From Cycas panzhihuaensis (lineage: Eukaryota; Cycadophyta), in assembly GCA_023213395.1 (NCBI GenBank), contig CM041465.1:243047741-243111740 (forward strand): a stretch of DNA of 64,000 nucleotides. Direction: 5' to 3'. The translations under genes and the position numbers were made by a program. A model generated the notes under the pieces. The model was given only the letters and a program-made list of their open reading frames with translations. It ran no database searches and was not told the origin of the DNA. Positions within the stretch are counted from its first letter, which is position 1. Each line of letters begins with the position of its first letter. Positions 35,154 to 49,084 of the stretch are shown here, one piece after another.

Positions 35154-35550
35154 TACATAGTATAATTGATATAAGATATTATTTTGATATTTCATTTTAC
35201 ATATCAAGAAATTATAGTTATCTAGTCATAATTATTCATTTAAAAATTAGGTATATCATAAATAACATATATATATATATATCAAAAGTATAGATTTATA
35301 AAAAGATCTTGTTATCTCATCATACTAGTGGAATTATACAACCTTTAAGTCAGGTGAATCAGTTTGCATTATCCTTTATTTTTTGTCATATGCAGGTTTT
35401 GTAGTATACTATTCAAACATTAGATATTAGGCAAACAGAAAGAATATAAAACCATAAGTATCAAGTGAGTTGGGAATATCATTTTGAAGTCAACCAAACA
35501 CAACAGAAAGGTAGTGGAATCGTACTTACATAATTATTAAAATAATAAAC
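33925..35550 (+). other. D1 leader with 17-bp repeats and a leader open frame
   Basis: A leader of 1.6 kb. An imperfect 17-bp repeat, unit 'agttgctgcagaattct', fills about 33990-34153. A pyrimidine-rich part has an open frame at 34272-34619 (MLFSCYWHKPIAILVF) that recurs in the other two leaders. An AT-rich part with a short CA/TA microsatellite lies at 35095-35152. No known protein domain. Confidence 0.65.
33990..34153. repeat. 17-bp imperfect tandem repeat in D1 leader
   Basis: About seven units of 'agttgctgcagaattct' with one shortened unit. Also present at 40440-40595 and 47130-47285 in the other leaders. Confidence 0.8.
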
Positions 35551-36740
35551 ACTGAAGATATGGCAGACAACACCGTTCAAAAAGAAATCGTTGAACCAAT
35601 CACTTAAGCAGTCCACAATGTGGTCCAAACGTTAAATGCTCTCTTAAACCATACATTACATCAAATTTTGGATAAACTAACAGTCATAGCGACAAGTAGA
35701 AAGGAAGATATGGTTGTCCCAGATTCAGAAGATGAAGTAATGAGTCACCAATCACATATTAGACATCAAACTATAAGAAATCAGTTGAGTGCTCAGATAT
35801 CTCTTATTAATTTTGAAAACAAGGCTATCAGAAGATATCTTAATGAATATCGTAACTTAACTCCTAAAGAACAGAAGATAGTAGGTTTTCAAGCTTACTT
35901 CAACTATCTATAAAATATTCAAACACAAAAAAGAAAAATTTAGAAAAAATTACTATACAATATTTTAGTTTGGAGTAAAAATCACATGAACCGAGAGTAT
36001 GGATACAACAAATAGAAAGCTATTTCTGCTTAATAGGAACTAAGCTAGTAGAGTAAGTTCCGATAGCCACTCTACATATGGATGGGATAGCCTGTGAATG
36101 GTGGCAATGTATCGAACAGACTTCTTTTTGAGATTAATTACCTACCTGGAAATAATTCGTGTAGTTATTCATTGAACAATTTGAAATTATATCTAATTTT
36201 GATTATTATTGTGAGTTACAAAGATTAAAGTAAATGGGTTCTGTGGAAGAATATAGTGCAGCATTCACAAGGCTAAGCTATGTGTTAGAAGATATTCTAA
36301 CTAATCGTCTTATTCAGCTTTATATAGATGGTCTAATAACAGAGATCCAAGCCGATGTTAAAGTTCAAGAACCGCTGAATCTAAATAAAGCAATACAACT
36401 AGCCAAAATATAGGAAGGAAAGACCAATGAATTAAGGAAGGTAAGAACGAGACCTTATGTTCCTTTGTATGCTTATTCTAATCCTCCTTCGGCTAGACGA
36501 CCTGGTTTTGTACCTAATAGAGTTACTCAGCCAGTTAAACCATTACTTCAAAGAACAAGAGTTGAGTAAGAAGAATTACGAAAAAGGAATCTCTATTTTA
36601 GATGTGCTAAAAAATGGACTCCTAATCATAAATATCAAAAAAATCAATTACATATGATCGAGTTATCTCCGATAGCAGAGGATGAGGAATTTGAAGAAGA
36701 AGATGATATCAAATGTGACGAAGAAAATATTAAAAGTCAA
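35551..36740 (+). pseudogene. D1 gag, broken
   Basis: The start codon equivalent to 42232 has become ATA. Recognisable parts: LNALLNHTLHQILDKL, KEDMVVPDSEDE (35620-35913), the capsid-like core with stops, and the knuckle YFRCAKKWTPNHKY, in which the first and last Cys are Tyr. The acidic tail EDEEFEEEDD follows from 36678. Confidence 0.78.
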
Positions 36741-37300
36741 GGGTATCAATGTAACCAGGAGGAGGACATCTTAAAAATGTTATTCTCAGCTATGAGTGGT
36801 TTGACAAGATCTGACATGCTTAAACTACGAGGATTTATTAAAAATCAAGCTATTATGATTTTAATTGATCTAGGAAGTACTCATAATTTTATTGATTAAA
36901 TTTCAACTCACCATTTAAAATTATTTCCATCTAGAACAACACCTTTTCATGTAAGTGTTAGAGGGAGATAGGTTATATCTGGACAAGGAATGATGGAGAA
37001 CCTTAAAATATCCTTGGTGATGTTATTCTTAAAGAAAATTTTTATGTATTAGATATGGGTGGAGTAGATATTATTCTAGGGAGTCAATGGTTATGAACCT
37101 TGGGAACTTTTGAGATGAATCTTAAAGAATTATTTATGAGATATAAGAAAGATGGAAGAATTATCATCCTCTAAGGAGAAAAACCTAGAAATAGCCAATT
37201 GATATCCTCTAAAAAAATGGAAAAATTAATCAAGAAGGGTCATCATGGTATGATGGCTTAACTTTTTTTGATCTAGGCAGAAATTAAACCCACTACACAG
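36741..37300 (+). pseudogene. D1 protease region, broken
   Basis: LIDLGSTHNFID near 36861-36897 keeps Asp and Gly of the active site (DLG). TAA follows directly. TAG at 36969-36971 is shared with C1 and D2. Confidence 0.65.
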
Positions 37301-37369
37301 GAAAATGATTTACAAAAGTTCATCCAGAAGCATAAAGAAGTTTTTTAAAATCTTCCAGCAGAATTACCG

Positions 37370-38140
37370 CCAAATAGGGCATGTGAACATTAAATTGAAT
37401 TGGAAGCAAGAACTAATCTGATTATTCTCCGGCCTTATAAACAACCACATCATTATCAGAATAAGATTGAAAAGATCGTATAAGAATTATTAAATATAGG
37501 AGCAATAACTCCTAGTAAAAGTCCTTTTGCAACACCAGTAATCTTGGTAAGAAAAAAAGATGGATTATATCGTATGTACATAGATTATCGAGCATTAAAT
37601 AAAGTTACAATAAAAAATAAATTTCTTATACCAAGAATCGATGAGTTACTAGATGAATTACATGGAGCAAAATATTTTTCTAAAATTGATTTAAAATTAG
37701 GCTATCATGAAATTTACATTAAACTAGAAGATACATACAAAATAGCTTTCAGTAATCATCATGGTCATTATGAGTTGAAGGTAATACTCTTTGGCCTAAC
37801 TAATGCGCCAACCACATTCTAAGATATAATAAATCAAGTTTTAAAACCTTTCTTAAGGAACTTTGTCTTAGTCTTCTTTGATGACATATTAATACTTAGT
37901 AAGCAATGGGGAGAACACATGAATCATCTGGACCATGTATTGAACACCTTAAAGAAACAAAAATTCTATGCTAACAAATCAAAATTTTACTTTGGAATGA
38001 AAGAAATAGAATATCTGGGTCATCTTATATCAAAAGAAGGAATTAGAGTTGACCCAGGAAAAGTTAAGGCAATTCAAGAATGGCCGATACCCAAAAATAT
38101 TACGAAACTCTAAGGATTTCTAGGTTTAACAGGATATTAT
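37370..38140 (+). pseudogene. D1 reverse transcriptase, broken
   Basis: [41 protein letters not shown] and FGLTNAPTTF at 37544-37822; FFDDILILS near 37870-37895 keeps the catalytic Asp pair. The connection segment is at 37919-38113, with a stop at 38111-38113 at the same codon as in C1 and D2. Confidence 0.83.
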
Positions 38141-38254
38141 CGACGCTTTGTGAAAAATTATGCACAGAAAACCTCTGTTTTAACTTGTTTATTAAAAAAG
38201 GATTCTTTTTAGTGGAATGAAGAAGCAACAAAATGTTTTGAACAAATCAAGCAA

Positions 38255-38670
38255 ATAATGATCTAGTTACCGATGCTTACGATACCTAATTTTTCTAAAA
38301 TTTTTATAATAGAATGTGATGCATCAGGAACAGGGATTGGTGCAGTACTGATGCAAGAAGGTAAACCCATTACATTTGAAAGTAGGAAGCTAAACAACCG
38401 AGAAATTCTCAAGTTAACTTATGATAAAGAAATGTTGGCCATTATACACACTTTAGTTAAATGGCATCAATATGTATTAGGTAGCAAATTTATAGTTAAG
38501 ACAGATCCTAATAGTCTATAATATTTACTAAAACAAAAAGAATTATCCCCTGAACAACAAAAATGGATAAGTAAAATTTAGGCATTTGATTTCGACATAA
38601 CATATAAAAGGGGAAAAAATAATGTAGTAGTTGATGCCTTGTCAAGGAAGGATGAAGAGAATACAGAATC
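38255..38670 (+). pseudogene. D1 RNase H, broken
   Basis: IIECDASGTGIGAVLMQ, ITFESRKLNNREI, YDKEMLAIIHTLVKWHQY and VKTDPNSL (38273-38521); VDALSRKD near 38630-38650. Stops at the Gln after NSL and in the following helix. Confidence 0.8.
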
Positions 38671-38849
38671 TCAATTAAATGCTGTATCAATGATAGAACC
38701 AGTATGGATCATGGATTTACAATCAGAGTATGTGAAAGATCTTGACATTCAATAACTCATTCAAAGAATTCAACAAGGAAAAGAAGAAAAATTCAAATGA
38801 AGAAATGATATTTTATGGTATAAATGACAGATATTCTTAGGACCAAACT

Positions 38850-39560
38850 CAGCTTTCTGTAACAAGATATTAAATGAAGCACATGTAGTACCTGCCACAA
38901 GTCATGAAGGATTTTATAAAACTTATCTGCGAGTCAAATAGTCATTTTTCTGGAAAGGAATAAAAAAGGATATAATGAATTTTGTAGCTGAATATGTTGT
39001 ATGTCAAGTCAATAAATATAAACATATTGGTACTCCTGGTCTGCTCTAGCCTCTTCCTATTCCGCAACAAAAATGGGAAAGTATTAGCATGGATTTTATC
39101 ACAGGGTTACCAAAATCAGAAGGGAAAGATGCTATCTATGTGGTGGTGGATCATTTAACAAAGTTTACTCATTTTATACCTATTCAATCTAACTACAAGG
39201 CTTAGCAGTTAACTGAAGTATTTATCAAAAAAATTTACAAGTTACATGGTTTTCTGCAAACCATTATTAGCAACAGAGATCCTAAAATTTTAAGTCATTT
39301 CTGGCAGGAAATGTTTCGATAAGTAGGTACAAGATTAAATATGAGTACTAGTTATCATCCGCAAACAGATGGACAAATTGAAGTAATTAACAAATGCTTA
39401 GAGAATTATTTACTAAATTATGTAACAGATAAGCAACATTTGTAGGTCAAATGGTTACATTTAGCTAAAGCATGGTATAACTCTTGTTACCACTCGTCCA
39501 TTAAAATGACCCCTTATTAAGCATTATATAGCTACCAGCCAACTCAATTAAAAGATTAGT
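38850..39560 (+). pseudogene. D1 integrase core, broken
   Basis: SHEGFYKTYLRV, then AEYVVCQVNK where the first zinc Cys is Tyr; [13 protein letters not shown] with first catalytic Asp; IISNRDPKIL where the second catalytic Asp is Asn (39272-39274); [14 protein letters not shown] with the Glu kept. Several stops at Gln and Trp codons. Confidence 0.82.
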
Positions 39561-39565
39561 TAAAA

Positions 39566-40140
39566 ATGGATAATAAGGTTCCAACAGTTAATGACTATCT
39601 CCAGGAATCACAAAATATAATTCAAATATTAAAACGATATTTAGAAGAAGCTATAAATCGTATGAAACAACAAGCTGATAAAAACTTTACAGAAAGAATA
39701 TTCAAAGTTGGAGATTGGGTCTATGTAAGATTACAACCATACAAGCAAGCATCATTAAAAAGTTCTCAAAAATAGAAATTGAGTCCTCGATTTTATGGAC
39801 CTTTCCAGATTAAACAGAAAATTAGCAAAGTGGCTTATGCCTTAGAACTTCCAACTTCAAAACTACACAATGTATTTCATGTATCTTGTCTAAAAAAGAA
39901 AATTAGAAATTACGTACAAGTACAGACAGAACTACCCCTCTTAGATGAAGAAGGTAAATTAATTCTATTACCAGAATCCATCCTTGAAGTTTGGGAATGT
40001 CGATTGTGGTCAAAGACTATTTGAGAATATTTGATTAAATGGAAATAATTGCCTATTGAAGATGCTTCATGGGAATCTTCTGATTTTATCAAACCTCATC
40101 CTGAGTTGAGAAGAGAAGGTTTTGTGGGCAAAACATCTTA
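39566..40140 (+). pseudogene. D1 integrase end and chromodomain, broken
   Basis: 39566-39772 reads VPTVNDYLQES, FKVGDWVYVRLQPYKQ; TAG at 39773-39775; then [44 protein letters not shown], stop, EYLIKWK, stop, LPIEDASWESSDF. It is a chromodomain with two stops and ends FVGKTS at the polypurine tract 40141-40152. Confidence 0.8.
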
Positions 40141-40152
40141 AGAGGGAGGAAT

Positions 40153-40386
40153 TCTTATCAACCTCTTTAAGCAAAAAGGGTTAATTAATTAAATAAATGG
40201 GTGCTATCAAACGGGCATGACCTTCCATGAAAGGGGCCTGTTATGTATATAAAATTAGGTCCTAAATGTAATATGGACATCAATCATTTTTATCAATCAA
40301 ATATATTTGGTTTGTTGATTACATATTTTCTTAGTATTCTGGTGCACTTGGCAATTGCCCTCAAGTTATGAATTGGTTTCATAACA
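40153..40386 (+). repeat. Array LTR 2 (234 bp), shared by D1 and D2
   Basis: The terminal TGTTATG has mutated to TCTTATC. Ends CATAACA. By eye it is closer to LTR 3 than to LTR 1: 'acatattttc', 'ggacatc' and 'aatgggtg' are shared. Confidence 0.9.
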
Positions 40387-40400
40387 AGTGGTATCAGAGT

Positions 40401-42231
<1,831 letters not shown>

Positions 42232-43430
42232 ATGAACACCGAAGATATGGCAAACAACACTGTTAAAAATGAAATCATCGAACCAATCACTCAAGCAGTC
42301 CATAATATGGTCCAAACGTTAAATGCTCTCTTAAACCATACATTACATCAAATTTTGGATAAACTAATAGTCATAGCGATAAGTAGAAAGGAAGATATGG
42401 TTGTCCCAGATTCAGAAGATGAAGCAATGAGTCGCCAATCACATATTAGACATCAAACTACAAGAAATCAGTTGAGTCCTCAGATATCTCCTATTAATTT
42501 TGAAAACAAGGCTATCAAAAGATATCTTAATGAATATCATAACTTAACTCCTGAAGAATAAAAGATAGTAGGTTTTCAAGCTTACTTCAACTATCTACAA
42601 AATATTCAAACACAGGAAAAAAAAAAGTTAGAAAAAATTACTATACAACGTTTTAGTTTGGAGCAAAAATCACATGAACTAAGAGTATAGATACAACAAA
42701 TGGAAAACCATTTCCACTTAATGGAAACTGAGCTAGTAGAGCAAGTTCTGATAGCCACTCTACACATGGATGGGATAGCTTATGAATGGTGACAGTGTAT
42801 CGAACGAACTTCTTTTCGAGATCAATTACCTACTTGGAAAGAATTCATGCAGTTATTCATTGAACAATTTGAAATTATATCTAATTGCGATTATTATTAT
42901 GAGTTACGAAGATTAAAGTAAACAGGTTCTGTGGAAGAATATAGTGCAGCATTCATAAGGCTAAGCTATGTGTTAGAAGATATTCTAACTAATTATCTTA
43001 TTCAGCTTTATATAGATGGTCTAATAATAGAGATCTAAGCTGACATTAAAGTTCAGGAACCGCCGAATCTAAATAAAGCAATACAACTAGCCAAAATACA
43101 GGAAGGAAAGATCAATGAATTAAGGAAGGTAAGAACAAGACCTTATGTTCCTCCATATGCTCGTTCTAATCTTCCTTCAGCTACACGACCTGGTTTTGTA
43201 CCTAATAGAGTTACTCGGCCAATTAAACCATTACTCCAAAGAACAAGAGTTGAGCAAGAAGAATTACGAAAAAGGAATCTCTATTTTAGGTGTGATGAAA
43301 AATGGACTCCTAATCATAAATGTCAAAAAAATCAATTACATACGATCGAGTTATCTTTGGTAGCAGAGGATGAGGAAGTTGAAGAAGAAGATGATATTGA
43401 ATGTGACCAAGAAAATATTGAAAGTTAAGG
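42232..43430 (+). pseudogene. D2 gag, broken
   Basis: ATG 42232 (MNTEDMANNTVKNEIIEP) is open to 42561. Then the capsid-like core with stops. The knuckle YFRCDEKWTPNHKC has its first Cys changed to Tyr. Acidic tail EDEEVEEEDD near 43365-43400. Confidence 0.8.
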
Positions 43431-43990
43431 GTATCAATGTAACTAAGAGGAGGACATCTTAAAAATGTCATTCTTAGCTATGAGTGGTTTGACAAGATCT
43501 GACACGCTTAAACTATGAGGATTTATTAAAAATCAAGCTATTACGATTTTAATCAATCCAAGAAGTACTCATAATTTTATTGATTGAATTTCAACTCAAT
43601 ATTTAAAATTATTTCCATCCAGAACAATACCTTTTCATGTAAGTATTGGAGGGTGATAGGTTATATCTAGATAAGGAATGATGGAGAACCTTAAAATATC
43701 CTTGGTGATATTATTCTTAAAGAAAATTTTTATGTATTAGATGTGGGTAGAGTAGATATTGTTCTAGGGAGTCAATGGTTGTAAACCTTGGGAACTTTTG
43801 AGATGAATCTTAAAGAATTATTTATGAGATATAAGAAAGATGGAAGAACTATCATCCTCCAAGGAGAAAAACCTGGAAATAGCCAATTGATATCCTGTAA
43901 AAAAATGGAAAAATTAATCAAGAAGGGTCATCATGGTATGATGGCTCAACTTTTTTCGATCCAGGCAGAAATTAAACCCACTACATAGGA
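43431..43990 (+). pseudogene. D2 protease region, broken
   Basis: The active-site segment reads LINPRSTHNF: the catalytic Asp is Asn and the Gly is Arg. TGA-TAG at 43654-43659 as in C1. 43788-43988 continues with MGTFEMNLKELF and LIKKGHHGMMAQL, leading to RT. Confidence 0.65.
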
Positions 43991-44039
43991 AAATGATTTA
44001 CAAAAGGTCATCCAGAAGCATAAAGAAGTTTTTAAAAAT

Positions 44040-44830
44040 CTTCTACTAGAATTACTGCCACACAGGGGATGTGAACATCAAATTGAATTGGAAGCAAGAA
44101 CTAATCCGATTGTTATCTGGCCTTATAAACAACCACATTATTATCAGAATGAGATTGAAAAGATCATACAAGAATTATTAGATATAGGAGCAATAACTCT
44201 TAGTAAAAGTCCTTTTGTAGCACCAGTAATCTTGGCAAGAAAAAAAGATGGATCATACCGTATGTGCATAGATTATTGAGCATTAAATAAAGTTACAATA
44301 AAAAATAAATTTCCTATACCAAGAATCGATGAGTTACTGGATGAATTACATGGAATAGAATATTTTTCTAATACTGATTTAAAATTAGGCTATCATTAAA
44401 TTTACATTAAATTAGAAGATACATACAAAATAGCTTTCAGTACTCATCATAGTCATTATGAGTTCAAGGTAATACCCTTTGGCCTAACTAATGCGCCAGC
44501 CACATTCCAAGATATAATGAATCAAGTTTTAAAACCTTTCTTAAGGAACTTTGTCTTAGTCTTCTTCGGCGACATATTAATATTCAGTAAGCAATGGGGA
44601 GAACACATGAATCATCTGGACCAAGTACCGAACACCTTAAAGAAACAAAAATTCTATGCTAACAAATCAAAATGTTACTTTGGAATGAAAGAAATAGAAT
44701 ATCTCAGTCATCTTATATCAAAAGAAGGAATTAGAGCTGACCCAGGAAAAGTTAAGGCAATTCTAGAATGGCTGATACCCAAAAATATTACGAAACTCTA
44801 AGGATTTCTGGGTTTAACAGGATATTATTA
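44040..44830 (+). pseudogene. D2 reverse transcriptase, broken
   Basis: ELLDIGAITLSKSPF, ILARKKDGSYRMCIDY (44088-44279), then TGA at a former CGA codon. The catalytic box reads FFGDILIFS: the first Asp of the pair is Gly (44568-44570), which alone would kill activity. Stop 44799-44801 shared with C1 and D1. Confidence 0.83.
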
Positions 44831-44939
44831 ACGCTTTATGAAAAATTATGCACAGAAAACCTCTATTTTAACTTGTTTATTAAAAAGGGATTCTTTTTAG
44901 TGGAATGAAGAAGCAACAAAATGTTTCGAACAAATCAAG

Positions 44940-45350
44940 CAAATAATGATCCAGTTACCGATGCTTACAACACCTAATTTTTCTAAATTTCTATAATAGA
45001 ATGTGATGCATCAGGAACAAGGATCGGTGTAGTACTGATGCAAGAAGGTAAACCCATTACATTTGAAAGTAGGAAGCTAAACAACCGAGAAATTCTCAAG
45101 TTAACTTATGATAAAGAAATGTTGGCCATTATACACGCTTTAGTTAAATGGCATCAGTATCTATTAGGTAGCAAATTTATAGTCAAGATAGATAATAATA
45201 GTCTACAATATTTACTAAAACAAAAAGAATTATCCCCTGAACAACAAAAATAGATAAGTAAAATTCAGGCATTTGACTTTAACATAGAATATAAAAAGGG
45301 AAAAAATAATGTAGTAGTTGATGCCTTGTCACAGAAGGATGAAGATAATA
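44940..45350 (+). pseudogene. D2 RNase H, broken
   Basis: Same domain as D1 with MQEGKPITFESRK, YDKEMLAIIHALVKWH and LQYLLKQKELSPEQQK (45038-45253). Compared with D1 one base is missing near 44985-44990, shifting the frame before the first catalytic Asp. Confidence 0.8.
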
Positions 45351-45569
45351 CAGAATCTCAATTAAAAGCTGTATCAATGATAGAACCAATATGGATCATG
45401 GATTTACAATCAGAGTATGTGAAAGATCCTCACATTCAATGACTCATTCAAAGAATTCAACAAGGAAAAGAAGAAAAATTCAAATGAAGAAATGATATTT
45501 TATGGTATAAAGGACGGATATTCTTAGGACCAAACTTAGCTTTTTGTAACAAGATATTAAATGAAGCAC

Positions 45570-46250
45570 ATGTAGTACCTGCCGTAGGTCATGAAGGATT
45601 TTATAAAACTTATCTGTGAGTCAAATAGTCATTTTTTTGGAAAGGAATGAAAAAGGATATAATGAAATTTGTAGTTGAATGTGCTGTATGTCAAGTCAAT
45701 AAATATGAACGCATTACTACTCCTGGTCTGCTCTAGCCTCTTCCTATTCTGTAACAAAAATGGGAAAGTATTAGCATGGATTTTTATCACAGGGTTACCA
45801 AAATCAGAAGGGAAAGATGCTATCTATGTGGTGGTGGATCGTTTAACAAAGTTTGCTCATTTTATACCTATTCAATCTAACTACAAAGCTCAACAGTTAG
45901 CTAAAGTATTTATCAAAGAAATTTACAAGTTACATGGCTTTTTGCAAACCATTATTAGCGACAGAGATCCTAAAATTTTAAGCCATTTCTGGCAGGAAAT
46001 GTTTTGGTAAGTAGGTACAAGATTAAATATGAGTACTAGTTATCATCCATAAACAGATGGACAAACTGAAGCAATTAACAAATGCTTAGAGAATTATTTA
46101 TGAAATTATGTAATAGATAAGCAACATTTGTGGGTCAAATGGTTATATTTAGCTGAAGCATGGTATAACTCTTCTTACCACTTATCCATTAAAATGACCC
46201 CTTATCAAGCATTATATAGCTACTAGCCAACTCAATTAAAAGATTGGTTA
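45570..46250 (+). pseudogene. D2 integrase core, broken
   Basis: GHEGFYKTY and VECAVCQVNK complete the zinc site. One extra T in the run near 45780-45784 shifts the frame at the first catalytic Asp segment. The second Asp is kept in IISDRDPKIL and the Glu in DGQTEAINK. Fewer active-site losses than C1 or D1. Confidence 0.82.
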
Positions 46251-46253
46251 AAA

Positions 46254-46829
46254 ATGGATAATAAGGTTCCAACAGTTAATGACTATCTCCAGGAATCACA
46301 AAATATAATTCAAATATTAAAACAATATTTAGAAGAAGCTAGAAATCGTATGAAACAACAAGCTGATAAAAATCATACAGAAAGAATATTCGAAGTTAGA
46401 GATTGGGTCTATGTAAGATTACAACCATACAAGCAAGCATCATTGAAAAGTTCTCAAAAATAGAAATTGAGTCCTCGATTTTATAGACCTTTCCAGATTA
46501 AGCAAAAAATTGGTGAAGTGGCTTATGCCTTAGAACTTCCAACTTCAAAACTACACAATGTATTTCATGTATCTTGTCTCAAAAAGAAAATTGGAAATTG
46601 TGTACAGGTACAGACAGAACTACCCCTCTTAGATGAAGAAGGCAAATTAATTCTATTACCAAAAGCCATCCTTGAAGTTCTGGAACATCGATTGCGGTCA
46701 AAGACTATTCGAGAATATTTGATTAAATGGAAACAATTGCCTATTGAAGATGCTTCATGGGAATCTTCTGATTTTATCAAACTTCATCCTGAGTTGAGAA
46801 GAGAAGGTTTCGTGGGCGAAACATCTTAA
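46254..46829 (+). pseudogene. D2 integrase end and chromodomain
   Basis: 46254-46460 matches D1; TAG at 46461-46463. After it 46467-46829 is open for 120 codons: [74 protein letters not shown]. This is the only chromodomain in the window without an internal stop. It ends FVGETS at the natural terminus. Confidence 0.82.
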
Positions 46830-46840
46830 GAGGGAGGAAT

Positions 46841-47073
46841 TGTTATGGACCTCTTTAAGCAAAAAGGATTAATTAAGTAAATAAATGGGTGCTATCGAAC
46901 GGGCATAACCTTCCGTGAAAGGGGCCTGATATGCATATAAATTAGGTCCCAAATGTAATATGGACATCAATCATTTTTATCAATCAAATATATTTGGTTT
47001 GTTGATTACATATTTTCTTAGTATTCTCGTGCACTTGGCAATTGCCCTCAAGTTACGAACTGGTTTCATAACA
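46841..47073 (+). repeat. Array LTR 3 (233 bp)
   Basis: TGTTATGGACC to CATAACA, preceded by polypurine tract 'agagggaggaa'. Followed not by flanking DNA but by another primer-binding site and leader. Confidence 0.9.
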
Positions 47074-48142
47074 AGTGGTATTAGAGTAGATTCGATCTGT
47101 CTTCGTTATTGCACTGATAGTCACGATTGGCTTTCTCATTACTAAATTCTAGTTACTAAATGCAGAATCCTCATTGCTAAATTCTTGTTGCTGTAGAATT
47201 CTTGTTGCTATAGAATTCTAGTTGCTGCAGAATTCTCGTTGTTAGATTCTAATTACTGCAGAATTCTAGCTACTGTGAAATTCTCGCTTGCTGCATTTCT
47301 CATCACTGCTATATCTTACCACTGCATATCTCATCACTGTCTTTAGCTCTCATTACTGTGCATGAGTTTCTCGTTGTTGTGCATCTAGTTTTCTTATTAC
47401 TGTATGTTATTTTCTCGTTATTGGCACAAACCAATAGCCATTCTAGTTTTCTCGTTGCTGCGACATCCATTCTCATTCTCGTTGCTGAGTGTTTCGTTCC
47501 CTGACATGGGCTCACATCCTGACTTCTGTTTCCTATGTCCTCTATTCTCTGCATCCTCTGTTCCCTACGTCTTCTGTTTCGTGTGTCTCCTATTCTGTTC
47601 GCCATCATACATTCATTGTCGTTGTTGTAGAAGTTCTTATAGTCATCACAATCCTTCCATCTTCCAATTTCATCAGTCCTTCCATCTTCCAGTTTCGTCT
47701 CTGCTTCCATCTTCTAGTGTCATCAGCCTAGTATTTATATCCACTATGTCACTCCTATTCGTCCTACAACTTCGTGCGCATTGGTCGTTATGGCAGCATA
47801 ACATATTGACTATATTATTCACTTTATACTAAGTTCACTATATATCATATAAGTATTTTCTATTATTCACTTTATACTAAAGTTACTATATATATAAGTC
47901 ATTATATTTTGTAATAGTTATAAAATATATTTTAACTCTTTAATTAATTCATAATATAGTGGCAACATTCCATTAACAATGCACTTTATTAACTAGCATT
48001 TGTATATTATTTCGTATACTGTTTTTATATATATTATATAATCATTTAACATCATTATATTACCAAATGTAATACATTATTTCAATTTATCACTTATTTT
48101 TATCAAGCAATATCAATTTGTCTTTTGACTACAATTCGCTAT
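47074..48142 (+). other. Third leader of the array, truncated
   Basis: Same as the D1 and D2 leaders: 17-bp repeats at 47130-47285 and open frame 47404-47832 (142 codons). Homology stops at 48142 ('acaattcgctat') without reaching the TA tract or gag. Confidence 0.8.
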
Positions 48143-48199
48143 GACTAAAAAGAGACCTTCACTCCTATAGTTGAAAGAGACCTTCCAAGATGAGACACT

Positions 48200-49080
48200 T
48201 TGTAAATTTTTCCCTTATGGCATGTGTCCTTAAAACTGCTAAACCTTCTACATTTGAGGAGGTAGTTAAAGATCAAATGTTGAAAGTAGCTATGGAAAAG
48301 AGATGAATTCTATCTTGAAAAATGACACTTGGGAGCTAACTAAATTAACACCTAGGAAGAAAGCAATTAACTGTAGATGGCTATACAAGATAAAGTTCCA
48401 TGCAGATGGTACTGTAAAGCATCATAAAGCTTGCCTTATTGTAAGAAGTTTCAAATAATAGGAGGGTATTGACAATGATAAGACCTTTACACCAATAGCT
48501 AACATGACCACATTATATTTTGTTATGTCCCTAACAACCCAATTTGGATGGCCTATCTACCAAATGGATGTGAAGAGTGCTTTCCTCAATGGAGAGCTCA
48601 AAGAAGAGGTTTTCTTAAAATAACCCCAAGGCTATGTTGTTCCAGGATAAGAACATTTAGTTTGTAGACTCAAAAAATCCCTTTATGGACTTAAGTAGGA
48701 ACCATGTGCCTAATATGCAAAGATAGATGCATTTCTCACTCAACATAGATTTAATCATTCACCCTTTGACCCTAACCTCTATATTCGGGTTAGAGATAAT
48801 TTGATCACCATCATTGTACTTTATGTGGATGATCTTGCTATCACTAGCAATGATATAGATGGAATGTTTTATCTCTAGTTAGAGTTGAAGAGCAATTTTG
48901 AGATGACTAAGCTTGGCCTACTTCATTACTTCCTTGGGATTGAAGTTTGGCAAGAACTAAGACAAATCTACTTGACTTAAACCAAGTATACTAATGAACT
49001 CTTGGAAAGATTCATGATGACTAAATGCAAGCCTACACCAATTCCTATGGAGATAGGAACCGAGTTAGACTTAGATGAAT
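48200..49080 (+). pseudogene. Copia reverse transcriptase, broken
   Basis: Reads FEEVVKDQMLKVAMEKE, NDTWELTKL, INCRWLYKIKFHADGT, FTPIANMTTL, WPIYQMDVKSAFLNGELKEE and, at 48822-48833, the catalytic YVDD in LYVDDLAITSND. This is the standard order of plant copia RT. Stops at former Gln and Trp codons (for example FLK-stop-PQGY, LK-stop-EPCA). Confidence 0.88.
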
Positions 49081-49084
49081 AAGG

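Noticed and set aside
47309-47710. 133-codon frame on the minus strand of the third leader
   Set aside because: It overlaps the plus-strand leader frame, is shorter in the other leaders and has a low-complexity Arg-rich composition. It most likely stays open because of base composition.
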